Positions 16,387 through 24,506 of a stretch of 64,000 bases of DNA are shown here, in pieces. Positions within the stretch are counted from its first letter, which is position 1; every line of letters starts with the position of its first letter. Under the pieces are notes generated by a model, which worked only from the letters and a program-made list of their open reading frames with translations, was not told where the DNA came from and did not search any database. Source of the stretch: Aquimarina mytili (GTDB lineage Bacteria > Bacteroidota > Bacteroidia > Flavobacteriales > Flavobacteriaceae); the NCBI RefSeq assembly GCF_016735115.1, contig NZ_JAERQJ010000003.1, forward strand, positions 744,001 through 808,000. The letters are read 5' to 3'. Both the position numbers and the translations under genes were made by a program.

Positions 16387-18453
16387 ATGAGCACAGAGGG
16401 AAGATATACCATTACCGCAGCATTACCATATACTAATGGTCCAATACATATAGGCCATCTAGCAGGAGTTTATGTTCCTGCAGATATATATTCGCGCTAT
16501 CTTAGAATCACAGGCAATGATGTTGCTTTTATTTGTGGTAGCGATGAGCATGGTGCTGCTATCCCAATGCGTGCCAAAAAAGAAGGTGTTTCACCACAAG
16601 TGATCATTGATAAGTACCATTCGATAATTAAAAAATCTTTTGAAGATTTTGGAATATCATTCGATAATTATTCCAGAACCTCTGCTCCTATTCATCATGA
16701 AACAGCATCGGAGTTTTTCAAAAAAATGTACAATGATGGTAAGTTTATCGAAGAAACATCAGAGCAATTATATGATCCAGAGGCAGAACAATTTCTTGCA
16801 GATCGATTTGTAATTGGCACTTGCCCAAAATGCGGAAATGAAGAAGCTTATGGAGACCAGTGCGAAAACTGCGGAAGCTCTCTTAATGCAACCGATCTTA
16901 TAAATCCAAAATCAACCATTTCGGGGGCAGAACCTATTCTAAAACAAACCAAACACTGGTTTTTACCTCTAGATCAATATGAAGATTTCTTAAAAGAATG
17001 GGTACTAAAAGGTCATAAAAAAGACTGGAAAACCAATGTATATGGTCAGATTAAATCCTGGGTAGACGATGGATTGCGTCCACGTGCAGTGACCCGAGAT
17101 TTGGATTGGGGGATCCCGGTACCTGTAGAAGGAGCCGAAGGAAAAGTATTATATGTTTGGTTTGATGCCCCAATTGGGTATATCTCCTCTACCAAAGAAT
17201 GGGCTGCGAGAGAAGGAAAAGATTGGGAACCATACTGGAAAGATAAAAACACTAAACTAGTCCATTTTATAGGAAAAGACAATATTGTGTTTCACTGTAT
17301 TATTTTCCCAAGTATGCTCAAGGCAGAAGGAAGTTATATTTTGCCAGAAAACGTGCCTGCCAATGAGTTTTTGAACTTAGAAGGAAACAAGCTTTCTACA
17401 TCAAAAAACTGGGCAGTATGGTTACATGAATATTTAGAAGAATTTCCTGGCAAACAAGATGTGCTGCGATATGCACTTACCGCTAATGCTCCAGAGACTA
17501 AGGACAATGATTTTACCTGGAAAGATTACCAGGCACGTAATAATAATGAATTAGTAGCTATATTCGGAAATTTTATTAACCGAGTTGTTGTGCTTACCAA
17601 TAAATATTATGATGGTGTTGTTCCGGCACCTGCTGCATTATCTGAAATAGATACTCAAACTTTAGCAGAATTAAAAGCGTATCCAGCTGTTATCTCAAGC
17701 TCTATCGAGCGCTATCGATTTAGAGAAGCCAGCCAGGAGTTAATGAATGTAGCCCGCTTAGGAAACAAATATCTTGCAGACGAAGAACCTTGGAAAACGA
17801 TCAAAACGGATGAAGATCGCACAAAAACAGTAATGTATGTGGCACTACAAATTGCCTCGGCTTTGGCAACACTTGCCGAACCATTTTTACCATTCACAAG
17901 TACCAAGCTGAAATCGATTCTTTCTCATGCTGCACTCAATGCAGAATGTAGTTGGAATGAAATAGCAACACAAGAAGTGCTATTGCCAGCTGGGCATCAA
18001 ATTGAAAAAGGAGAATTATTATTCTCAAAAATTGAGGATACCGAAATCCAAAAACAATTAGACAAACTAGAAGCTACCAAAAAGGCCAACGAAGCCGAAA
18101 ATAAAGTAGTAGAACCGCAAAAAGAAACTGCAACTTTTGAAGATTTTACGAAGCTAGATATGAGAGTAGGTACCATCATTGAAGCCGAAAAAATGCCTAA
18201 AGCAAAGAAGCTCTTAGTTCTTAAAGTAGATACGGGAATCAATACCAGAACGATCGTTTCAGGTATTGCAGAGCATTTTACTCCTGAAGAAGTAGTGGGT
18301 AAAAATGTAACCGTATTAGTTAACCTTGCACCTAGAAAACTACGTGGCGTAGAGAGCGAAGGCATGATCCTAATGACTGAAACACCAGAGGGTAAATTGG
18401 TTTTCTTAAATCCTAATGAGGATGGAGTGAAGCCTGGTGCTGTTGTTAGTTGA
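16387..18453 (+). CDS. metG: Methionyl-tRNA synthetase
   Basis: Charges tRNA-Met with methionine in the cytoplasm. 688 residues: class I signature HIGH at 21-24, a zinc knuckle with Cys146, Cys149, Cys159 and Cys162, and the KMSKS loop as KLSTS at 335-339. An anticodon-binding helical domain follows, then a C-terminal tRNA-binding OB domain from about residue 580 ([18 protein letters not shown]), typical of the dimeric long form. A -7 box lies just upstream. The next gene follows after 75 bp. Confidence 0.97.
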   Translation: MSTEGRYTITAALPYTNGPIHIGHLAGVYVPADIYSRYLRITGNDVAFICGSDEHGAAIPMRAKKEGVSPQVIIDKYHSIIKKSFEDFGISFDNYSRTSAPIHHETASEFFKKMYNDGKFIEETSEQLYDPEAEQFLADRFVIGTCPKCGNEEAYGDQCENCGSSLNATDLINPKSTISGAEPILKQTKHWFLPLDQYEDFLKEWVLKGHKKDWKTNVYGQIKSWVDDGLRPRAVTRDLDWGIPVPVEGAEGKVLYVWFDAPIGYISSTKEWAAREGKDWEPYWKDKNTKLVHFIGKDNIVFHCIIFPSMLKAEGSYILPENVPANEFLNLEGNKLSTSKNWAVWLHEYLEEFPGKQDVLRYALTANAPETKDNDFTWKDYQARNNNELVAIFGNFINRVVVLTNKYYDGVVPAPAALSEIDTQTLAELKAYPAVISSSIERYRFREASQELMNVARLGNKYLADEEPWKTIKTDEDRTKTVMYVALQIASALATLAEPFLPFTSTKLKSILSHAALNAECSWNEIATQEVLLPAGHQIEKGELLFSKIEDTEIQKQLDKLEATKKANEAENKVVEPQKETATFEDFTKLDMRVGTIIEAEKMPKAKKLLVLKVDTGINTRTIVSGIAEHFTPEEVVGKNVTVLVNLAPRKLRGVESEGMILMTETPEGKLVFLNPNEDGVKPGAVVS

Positions 18454-18528
18454 AAAAGATTAAATACAACGGTAACATTTTTCATAAAAAAGACATTAAT
18501 GTTTTTAAACAATTCTAAAAAAATTGAA

Positions 18529-19998
18529 ATGAAACATGTATTTTTTATGATGTTAGTTATTCTGTATGTAGCCCCTATTATTTCTCAAAAAACAGTTGCT
18601 TATAGTGACATTGCTTTAAAAAGCAAAAGAGACGCTGTACCACTTGTTAATAACCAATCTAATGAGTTATCCTTATTTATTGCTGACAGGAAAAAGTTAT
18701 TTTTAAAAAAGTACAATCAAGAATTTAAATTAAGTAAAGAACAAGTATTTAAACGACCTACATCAAACCTTAAAAACATTATTGAAGGGGTCTATGGTTT
18801 AGAAAATCAATATCTCTTTTTACTTTCTAACAATTCAAAGAAGAGATTCGAATTATTAAAAGTAGATGCTCAACAAAACTCTGTTACATCAATACGAGAT
18901 TATTTGAACTATAATGAAGATGAATACTTACAGACTTTTAAAATTAAGAATCAAATTTATGTAATGACAATTGGCAAGAATCAGTCGTATTTAAATATCC
19001 ATAAAATTAACACTAACGGTTCTTTAGAAAAAAGAAAATACGATTTATCTAGCGAAGAGTTTTTCTATAAAAAAAATAAAAAAATCTCGCTGTACAAAGC
19101 TTTACTTCGAGAAGAAGATAATGCCATCAATCCAGTCCTTCCAAATATACTAGCCCCGAAGCGCTTAGAACTAGAATATATTGAATCAGATATCTCCATT
19201 TCTATTGAGAAAGCTTCCAAAAAAAATAAGTTATTTGTAGAGGATGATAAAATTATCTTATTACTGGACCAAAGCAATTTATACTCGCAAATTGTAACTC
19301 TAGATCTAAATTCTACTAATTATAAAGTAGATAATATTAAGAAACCCTTTTTATCTGAGTATGGTTTGACTGAAAGCAATTCTTTTATATCCAAAAATCA
19401 GTTATATCAACTTGCTGTTTCTAATAAATATATGAAATTTACGGTTACTGATATTTCTTCGAAGAAATTGATTAAAAAAATACATTTGGCTCAAAAAGAT
19501 TCTATTACTTTCAAAAATACGCCCATTATACAAGAAGGAGGCGAATTTAATAATTATAGAGAAATGGAAAAAACATCAAAATTTTTAAGAAAATTATCAC
19601 TCGGATCTGTAGGAGTTTCAGTATACCATAGTAATGATAGTATTCAAGTAATGCTAGGGGGTATAGAGCATATGCATGGAATGGATGGAGGTTTTTCTCA
19701 AGTTGTTACAGTGGATTTGGGCTCTACAGGTGTGACATATACATATGTTCCACCCCTTTTGGAGTCCTATCGCAGTTATGCAGGATCAAAATCTACTTAT
19801 ATCAAATGTTTATTTGATGAAAATTGGTCTCATATTCCAGGTGAAATGCCGACCAATGGTTTTGATAAAATCGAAGAGATTAAAAAACAGATTCTGGATG
19901 AAAATACAGAAACCATTTTCAGATTTGGTGATCATTTAATTTATGGATATTACTATCCCAAACAACGCAAATATTTCTTGAAAAAGTTCGATAATTAA
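18529..19998 (+). CDS. Hypothetical secreted protein
   Basis: About 489 residues, not recognised. The frame opens at 18499, but the ATG at 18529 begins a clear signal peptide (KHVFFMMLVILYVAPIISQ), so export to the periplasm or surface is likely. The mature part is lysine-rich with repeated short beta-strand-like stretches (YLFLLSNNSKKRFELLKVD, IYVMTIGKNQSYLNIHKI), reminiscent of a beta-propeller but without a named motif. No lipobox or T9SS domain is visible. It lies between metG and the deacetylase-like gene, 10 bp before the latter, so the two may be cotranscribed. Confidence 0.7.
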   Translation: MKHVFFMMLVILYVAPIISQKTVAYSDIALKSKRDAVPLVNNQSNELSLFIADRKKLFLKKYNQEFKLSKEQVFKRPTSNLKNIIEGVYGLENQYLFLLSNNSKKRFELLKVDAQQNSVTSIRDYLNYNEDEYLQTFKIKNQIYVMTIGKNQSYLNIHKINTNGSLEKRKYDLSSEEFFYKKNKKISLYKALLREEDNAINPVLPNILAPKRLELEYIESDISISIEKASKKNKLFVEDDKIILLLDQSNLYSQIVTLDLNSTNYKVDNIKKPFLSEYGLTESNSFISKNQLYQLAVSNKYMKFTVTDISSKKLIKKIHLAQKDSITFKNTPIIQEGGEFNNYREMEKTSKFLRKLSLGSVGVSVYHSNDSIQVMLGGIEHMHGMDGGFSQVVTVDLGSTGVTYTYVPPLLESYRSYAGSKSTYIKCLFDENWSHIPGEMPTNGFDKIEEIKKQILDENTETIFRFGDHLIYGYYYPKQRKYFLKKFDN

Positions 19999-20008
19999 CA
20001 CCTCTTTC

Positions 20009-20911
20009 ATGCTCAAAATAGCCTATCATCCAATCTATACGCATCCTTTACCACAAGGGCACAGGTTTCCTATGATCAAATATGAGCTATTACCTAAGCA
20101 ACTTATACATGAGGGCACTTGCGAAGAGCAAAATTTTTTTACACCAGAGGTTCCAGATTCAAAACCCATCATTGCCGTTCATACCAAAGAATATTATCAA
20201 AGCCTAATAGAACAATCTTTACCCCCTAAAGCCGCCAGAAAAATCGGTTTTCCATTATCAAAAGAGTTGGTTGAGCGCGAGATGATCATTGCAGATGGCA
20301 CTATAAAAGCATCAGAACATGCCCTAAAACATGGTATTGCTATGAATATAGCTGGAGGAACCCATCACGCCTATACGGGTCATGGCGAAGCTTTTTGCTT
20401 GCTTAACGATCAGGCTATTGGTGCAAGATATCTTTTACAAAAAGGATGGGTTAAAAAGGTTCTTATCATTGATCTTGATGTGCACCAAGGCAATGGTACT
20501 GCCGAAATATTTGAACATGACACTACCGTATTTACATTTTCAATGCATGGTGCAAATAACTACCCCTTTAAAAAAGAAACCTCTGATCTGGATATTGAAT
20601 TGCCTAACGAAGTTAGTGATCAGGAATATTTAAAAATCCTAAAAGAAACGCTCCCCAGTCTTATTACGGCACAACAACCCGATTTTATCTATTATCTATG
20701 TGGTGTTGATATTCTAGCCACCGATAAATTAGGAAAATTGGGCTGTACAGTATCTGGTTGTAAAGAACGTGATCGTTTTGTATTACAAACCTGTAAAGAT
20801 CTTGACATCCCACTAATGTGTTCTATGGGTGGAGGATATTCTGCAGATATAAAGATTATTGTTGAAGCTCATGCTAATACGTTTAGATTGGCTCAGGATA
20901 TTTTCTTTTAA
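20009..20911 (+). CDS. HDAC-fold deacetylase (class II/AcuC-like)
   Basis: A 300-residue zinc-dependent deacetylase of the arginase/deacetylase fold. Visible residues are His119-His120 in AGGTHHAY, Asp157 and His159 in DLDVHQGNG, and Asp234 in CGVDILATDKLG, the expected metal and catalytic set, plus the glycine-rich MGGGYS near the end. Bacterial members act on acetyl-lysine, acetylpolyamines or related amides; the substrate here is open. The start overlaps no neighbour, and the gene follows the secreted hypothetical protein by 10 bp. Confidence 0.88.
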   Translation: MLKIAYHPIYTHPLPQGHRFPMIKYELLPKQLIHEGTCEEQNFFTPEVPDSKPIIAVHTKEYYQSLIEQSLPPKAARKIGFPLSKELVEREMIIADGTIKASEHALKHGIAMNIAGGTHHAYTGHGEAFCLLNDQAIGARYLLQKGWVKKVLIIDLDVHQGNGTAEIFEHDTTVFTFSMHGANNYPFKKETSDLDIELPNEVSDQEYLKILKETLPSLITAQQPDFIYYLCGVDILATDKLGKLGCTVSGCKERDRFVLQTCKDLDIPLMCSMGGGYSADIKIIVEAHANTFRLAQDIFF

Positions 20912-21102
20912 GCAATAGGCTAAAGTTTATCTGTTTTTATTCATAACGTTCTGTGTCTCTTAAACACAAATAACCATACAGAGAACACTTATTTCTTAAT
21001 TGCTGCAGTTATTACTTTATAGTTTAAAGAATTTAGCATTTCACCTAGTTTTACAGTACTATTTTTTATAGTCACTACTAAACCAAAACGAACAATTCAA
21101 TA

Positions 21103-21816
21103 ATGGGTAAACAAAAAAAGAAGGGGGGGTCCCAAGATGATTCTGCACTGTTGAATATGGAAAAACTAGAACGTTTTACTACTCCACAAGTTACAGAGGA
21201 GGGTACGACAAGATATTATAGAGGAGCCCCAAAAGAAGAAGTAACACAAAATGCAGCAACTGGTAGAGCTCCAATACGAGATTCTGGAGAAAATACGATT
21301 ACTGTCGAAATACACGGTGCAGTTGCATATGCAAGGGGCCTAGACGGTAAGCAAGACGGAGCCATATCGAGTTTTTCTCTTTATGATGATATGGTAGCTA
21401 AAGGAATAGAGCAAGGCCTTTTAATAGAAAAAATAGATCATTCGCGTGACTATCATGCTGGTGATGATAAACATCCGGTGACCAATATACAAGCCACAAC
21501 TAAAGAAGGAAGAGAATACCTTAGAGAATGCGTTGTACCCGGAAGTGTTAAAGCATTGGATCAAGACATCCCCGCACTGTACAGACCCACCAAAGCACAA
21601 AAAAACAGGGGTCTAAAAGGGTTAGAAGCACTTCAAAGACGTACTAGTGATCCTAGTGAGGCAGTACCAAGTGAGGTGTTTCGAAAAAATTTAAGAGAAG
21701 GAAAATATAAAAAGGAAGGAGAGAAAACTAAAGAAGAGAAAAAGGAAGGAGAGCAAAAGAAAGGAAAGAAAAAGAAAGGAAAGAACAGAGGGAGAAGGAG
21801 CAGCAGGGTAGGATAA
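21103..21816 (+). CDS. Orphan protein with weak ADP-ribosyltransferase-like motifs and Lys-rich tail
   Basis: 237 residues, no confident family. The N-terminus is basic (GKQKKKGG). Residues 35-142 show an order loosely like R-S-E ADP-ribosyltransferases: TTRYYRGAP with Arg40, then HGAVAYARG and AISSFS (Ser89-Ser92), then EGREYLRECVVPGS with Glu138 and Glu142. This reading is by eye and could be chance. The last 40 residues are almost all Lys, Glu, Gly and Arg, encoded by a purine-rich tract (about 21690-21810), suggesting a disordered, nucleic-acid-binding or polyanion-binding tail. No signal peptide and no partner gene are visible. The gene is flanked by gaps of 191 and 154 bp, so it is probably transcribed alone. 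Confidence 0.55.
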   Translation: MGKQKKKGGSQDDSALLNMEKLERFTTPQVTEEGTTRYYRGAPKEEVTQNAATGRAPIRDSGENTITVEIHGAVAYARGLDGKQDGAISSFSLYDDMVAKGIEQGLLIEKIDHSRDYHAGDDKHPVTNIQATTKEGREYLRECVVPGSVKALDQDIPALYRPTKAQKNRGLKGLEALQRRTSDPSEAVPSEVFRKNLREGKYKKEGEKTKEEKKEGEQKKGKKKKGKNRGRRSSRVG

Positions 21817-21970
21817 GGCAAGGGCCATAATATTTTAATTAGTCGATATATTATACTTCCAAATTGAATTTTCCGGAAAACATAAAACATGTGTGAATAT
21901 CAAAGGATAACACACATAAACATTTGTAAATGGATATTTCATCGTATCTTACCTTCAAATCAAATTGAAG

Positions 21971-22318
21971 ATGCGTAAAGAATGCCCCATATGTGGAAAC
22001 AAAATTATAGGTCGTGCCGATAAAAAATTCTGCAGTGATTATTGTCGTAATTCTTATAACAACCAGCTGAACAAAGACAGTAAAAACTTGGTCCGTAACA
22101 TTAATAATCTACTACGAAAAAACTATCGTATCCTCGAAGCGTTAAATCCTAAAGAAAAAACCAAAACCACCAAATCAAAACTTATTGCCAAGGGGTTTGA
22201 TTTTAATCATTTTACAAGCATATATACCACCAAAACTGGAAACATTTATTATTTTGTCTATGATCAGGGTTATCTACCCCTAGAGAATGATTTTTATGCT
22301 TTGGTAAAAAGAAATTAA
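21971..22318 (+). CDS. Small zinc-ribbon protein
   Basis: 115 residues. Cys5, Cys8, Cys21 and Cys25 (ECPICGNKI and KKFCSDYCRNSY) form a treble-clef or zinc-ribbon site at the N-terminus, followed by a charged helical region and a C-terminal segment with YYFVYDQGYLPLEND. The frame can be read from a TTG at 21965, but the ATG at 21971 is the natural start. Short proteins of this shape are common in flavobacteria and have no established function. The GIDE-like gene starts 6 bp later, so cotranscription is likely. Confidence 0.72.
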   Translation: MRKECPICGNKIIGRADKKFCSDYCRNSYNNQLNKDSKNLVRNINNLLRKNYRILEALNPKEKTKTTKSKLIAKGFDFNHFTSIYTTKTGNIYYFVYDQGYLPLENDFYALVKRN

Positions 22319-22324
22319 TCAATC

Positions 22325-23014
22325 ATGCATACAGCATCTATGTTATTAATCCATTTTGAGCCCTATTATATAATGAACGCTTTTCTGGTGCTTGCGGGGA
22401 TGTTTATTTTGTTTGTGAGTTTTTTACACTTTAATAGTCCAAAAATGAAGATCAAGAAGGCCTTTAAAGATTTAAAAAACAAAAGAGTTCAGCTAGCAAA
22501 AGAAAATGAATATTTTAAGGTGATAGGTAATGCCTCAACATTAGATCAAAATACACTTACCTCACCACTAGGCAAAAAGAAATGTGTTTACTATCAGGTG
22601 CATATCACACAAAGAATAGGAAATGCTTTAAAAACGATTGTAAAAGAAGAAAAATGTGTAGATTTTATAGTTGAATCTTATAGAGAAAAAGCAATAATCA
22701 AGGCCGATGTAGACACAATGCACAAAAAAGTGCACTTAATAGAACATCTAAAACAGCAATCCAATATCAAAATGACGGCAAGCAAAGAATTTGAAGACTA
22801 TCTAAATTCGTATGGAAAAAGCACTAAAAACACAGTTAATACCATACGTTATGATGAAGCTTGTATAGAAATAGGTCAAAAAATAGCTGTAGCGGGTATA
22901 GCACATTGGATAGAATCTGATCATAAGCTTGATCAGTACTCTTCCAAAAACTTACAAATATCAGGTGATAAAAACAAGAAGCTATTAATTACAAATGACT
23001 CAAGGGTATTCTAA
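22325..23014 (+). CDS. GIDE/BAM-like membrane protein (copy 1)
   Basis: 229 residues. One membrane segment (residues about 15-37) is followed by a cytoplasmic or periplasmic domain with KENEYFKVIGNAS, LTSPLGKKKCVYYQVHI and IAVAGIAHWIESD. This order resembles the GIDE/BAM domain of the mitochondrial ligase MULAN and its bacterial homologues; the RING finger is absent, as in other bacterial members. The match is by memory of family patterns. Function in bacteria is unestablished. The gene is a tandem paralogue of the one at 23100-23804. Confidence 0.62.
   Translation: MHTASMLLIHFEPYYIMNAFLVLAGMFILFVSFLHFNSPKMKIKKAFKDLKNKRVQLAKENEYFKVIGNASTLDQNTLTSPLGKKKCVYYQVHITQRIGNALKTIVKEEKCVDFIVESYREKAIIKADVDTMHKKVHLIEHLKQQSNIKMTASKEFEDYLNSYGKSTKNTVNTIRYDEACIEIGQKIAVAGIAHWIESDHKLDQYSSKNLQISGDKNKKLLITNDSRVF
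22901..22950 (+). repeat. Near-identical segment shared by the GIDE-like paralogues, copy A
   Basis: 50 bp matching 23682-23731 at 49 of 50 positions, while the rest of the two genes is clearly diverged. It encodes AHWIESDHKLDQYSSKN. Confidence 0.9.
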
Positions 23015-23099
23015 TTTTAATTAAGATATTTATTCTAATTTTGGTTTCTAGTATTAGATTTAAACCTGTTTTTACTAAAAAACAGCCCTAAACATAATC

Positions 23100-23804
23100 A
23101 TGATTTTTCTACAACATAATATAGATTATCCTGCTATTATTTTTGGCATCATTTTTCTTGTAATCATAGGAGGGTGTATTGCAATGTTCATCTATAAACA
23201 AAAAAGAAGTATTATTCGTCGCACGTTTAGAAAAATTCCAGAAAAAAATATTTTACTTGCTAAAGAAAATGAATATATAAAAGTTATAGGAAACACAAAC
23301 CCTATTGACGAACCTTTAATTGCTCCTTTAAGTAAAAGAAGATGCGTATATTATCAAATAACTGTTGAACAAGTTGGAGAAAGTGGTGTTAATAACCGAA
23401 ATACGAACGTAATTATAGATGAAGAAAAATGCATAAATTTTAGTATTGAATCTTTGGAATCTAAAGCTATTGTAAAGACTACGTCATTAGAAGATTCAAG
23501 AATGGTTCATTTAAAAAAAGATAGGAAGTTTACATCAGATATATGGAACGGTGCTTCGGATAATTTACAAACCTATCTCAACTCTAAAGGTATGAAAAGC
23601 ACATTTTTTGGCCTCAGTAAATCTATGGCCTATTATGAAAGTGTTATAGAAATAGGTGAAAAAATAGCTGTGGCAGGCATGGCACATTGGATAGAGTCTG
23701 ATCATAAGCTTGATCAGTACTCTTCCAAAAATCTATGCATATCTGGTAACAAAGCGAATAAACTTTTAATTACTAATGATCCTGAAGTAATGGATACAAA
23801 CTAA
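23100..23804 (+). CDS. GIDE/BAM-like membrane protein (copy 2)
   Basis: 234 residues, paralogous to 22325-23014 and 85 bp downstream. It has a membrane helix near residues 9-30 (YPAIIFGIIFLVIIGGCIAMFIY), then AKENEYIKVIGNT, IAPLSKRRCVYYQITVEQ and KIAVAGMAHWIESD in the same order as copy 1. The alignment breaks in the middle, where this copy has an extra insertion. It probably remains membrane-tethered; the role is unknown. It ends 9 bp before the stop of the convergent CBS gene. Confidence 0.62.
   Translation: MIFLQHNIDYPAIIFGIIFLVIIGGCIAMFIYKQKRSIIRRTFRKIPEKNILLAKENEYIKVIGNTNPIDEPLIAPLSKRRCVYYQITVEQVGESGVNNRNTNVIIDEEKCINFSIESLESKAIVKTTSLEDSRMVHLKKDRKFTSDIWNGASDNLQTYLNSKGMKSTFFGLSKSMAYYESVIEIGEKIAVAGMAHWIESDHKLDQYSSKNLCISGNKANKLLITNDPEVMDTN
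23682..23731 (+). repeat. Near-identical segment shared by the GIDE-like paralogues, copy B
   Basis: Partner of 22901-22950, differing at one third-codon position (GAA versus GAG). The high local identity suggests recent gene conversion or strong constraint. Confidence 0.9.
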
Positions 23805-23813
23805 ACTTATATT

Positions 23814-24284
23814 TTACAAATCTCGCCAATGCTGGCTGTTTAGTTTTAATGCGGCTTTCATCACATCTTTTTGACTAATTTGGCCTACCAGTTTTCCATC
23901 TTCAACGATTGGAAAGCGTCTTCTCTTCGTTTCTAAAAATTTATTAGCCGCATCAAAAATATTTATATTCCCATCGATAGTCTCCACATTCTTTACCATA
24001 AATTTTTCTACTCGAGCATCGTCGATAGGCATATTATAATAGCGGCTTTCATTTAATTGTTTGATACAATCTCCTTCAGAAATTATCCCTAATAATTCAT
24101 TCCGTTCATTTACAACCGGTCCACCAGAAATTTTGTGCTTTACCAAGGTCTCGATTACCTCCATTACAGACTGATTAGGGTTAAATGTAATCAAGTCTTT
24201 TGTCATATAATCTGAAACTTTAATCGGAGTCTCATCTTGCTTCTTGGTTTTAGAGCGCGCTCCTTGAAAACTGATTATTCCCAT
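23814..24284 (-). CDS. CBS-domain pair protein
   Basis: 156 residues with two CBS motifs (residues about 25-80 and 92-147), e.g. MTKDLITFNPNQSVMEVIETLVKHKISGGPVV and KFMVKNVETIDGNINIFDAANKFLE. Paired CBS domains bind adenine nucleotides and usually act as energy or ionic sensors for a partner protein. No effector domain is fused and no obvious partner lies beside it. The divergent neighbour is the M28 peptidase gene. A possible -7 box, TATATTTA, lies on the minus strand at 24309-24316. Confidence 0.85.
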   Translation of the reverse strand: MGIISFQGARSKTKKQDETPIKVSDYMTKDLITFNPNQSVMEVIETLVKHKISGGPVVNERNELLGIISEGDCIKQLNESRYYNMPIDDARVEKFMVKNVETIDGNINIFDAANKFLETKRRRFPIVEDGKLVGQISQKDVMKAALKLNSQHWRDL

Positions 24285-24506
24285 AATGTTTAGTGATTTA
24301 GTGAATCTTAAATATAGTGATTTTCAATAACTTATTCAAGAAGCATTACTACTTTAGGGCATATCCAAGTGATTTTTAGTAGGTTCATAATTAGTTGTTT
24401 TAAGAAAGCGAACACGTTGCTATTTATGTATGTAATGATCATTTAGATTAGCAAATACATAATTGTTGTGGCTTATTTCTTACCTTTAACCTAAACCAAT
24501 ACACAT

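Noticed and set aside
17997-18512. 171-codon minus-strand open frame opposite the end of metG
   Set aside because: It is antisense to the conserved tRNA-binding domain of MetG, and its product has the low-complexity Ser/Thr/Leu composition of a shadow frame.
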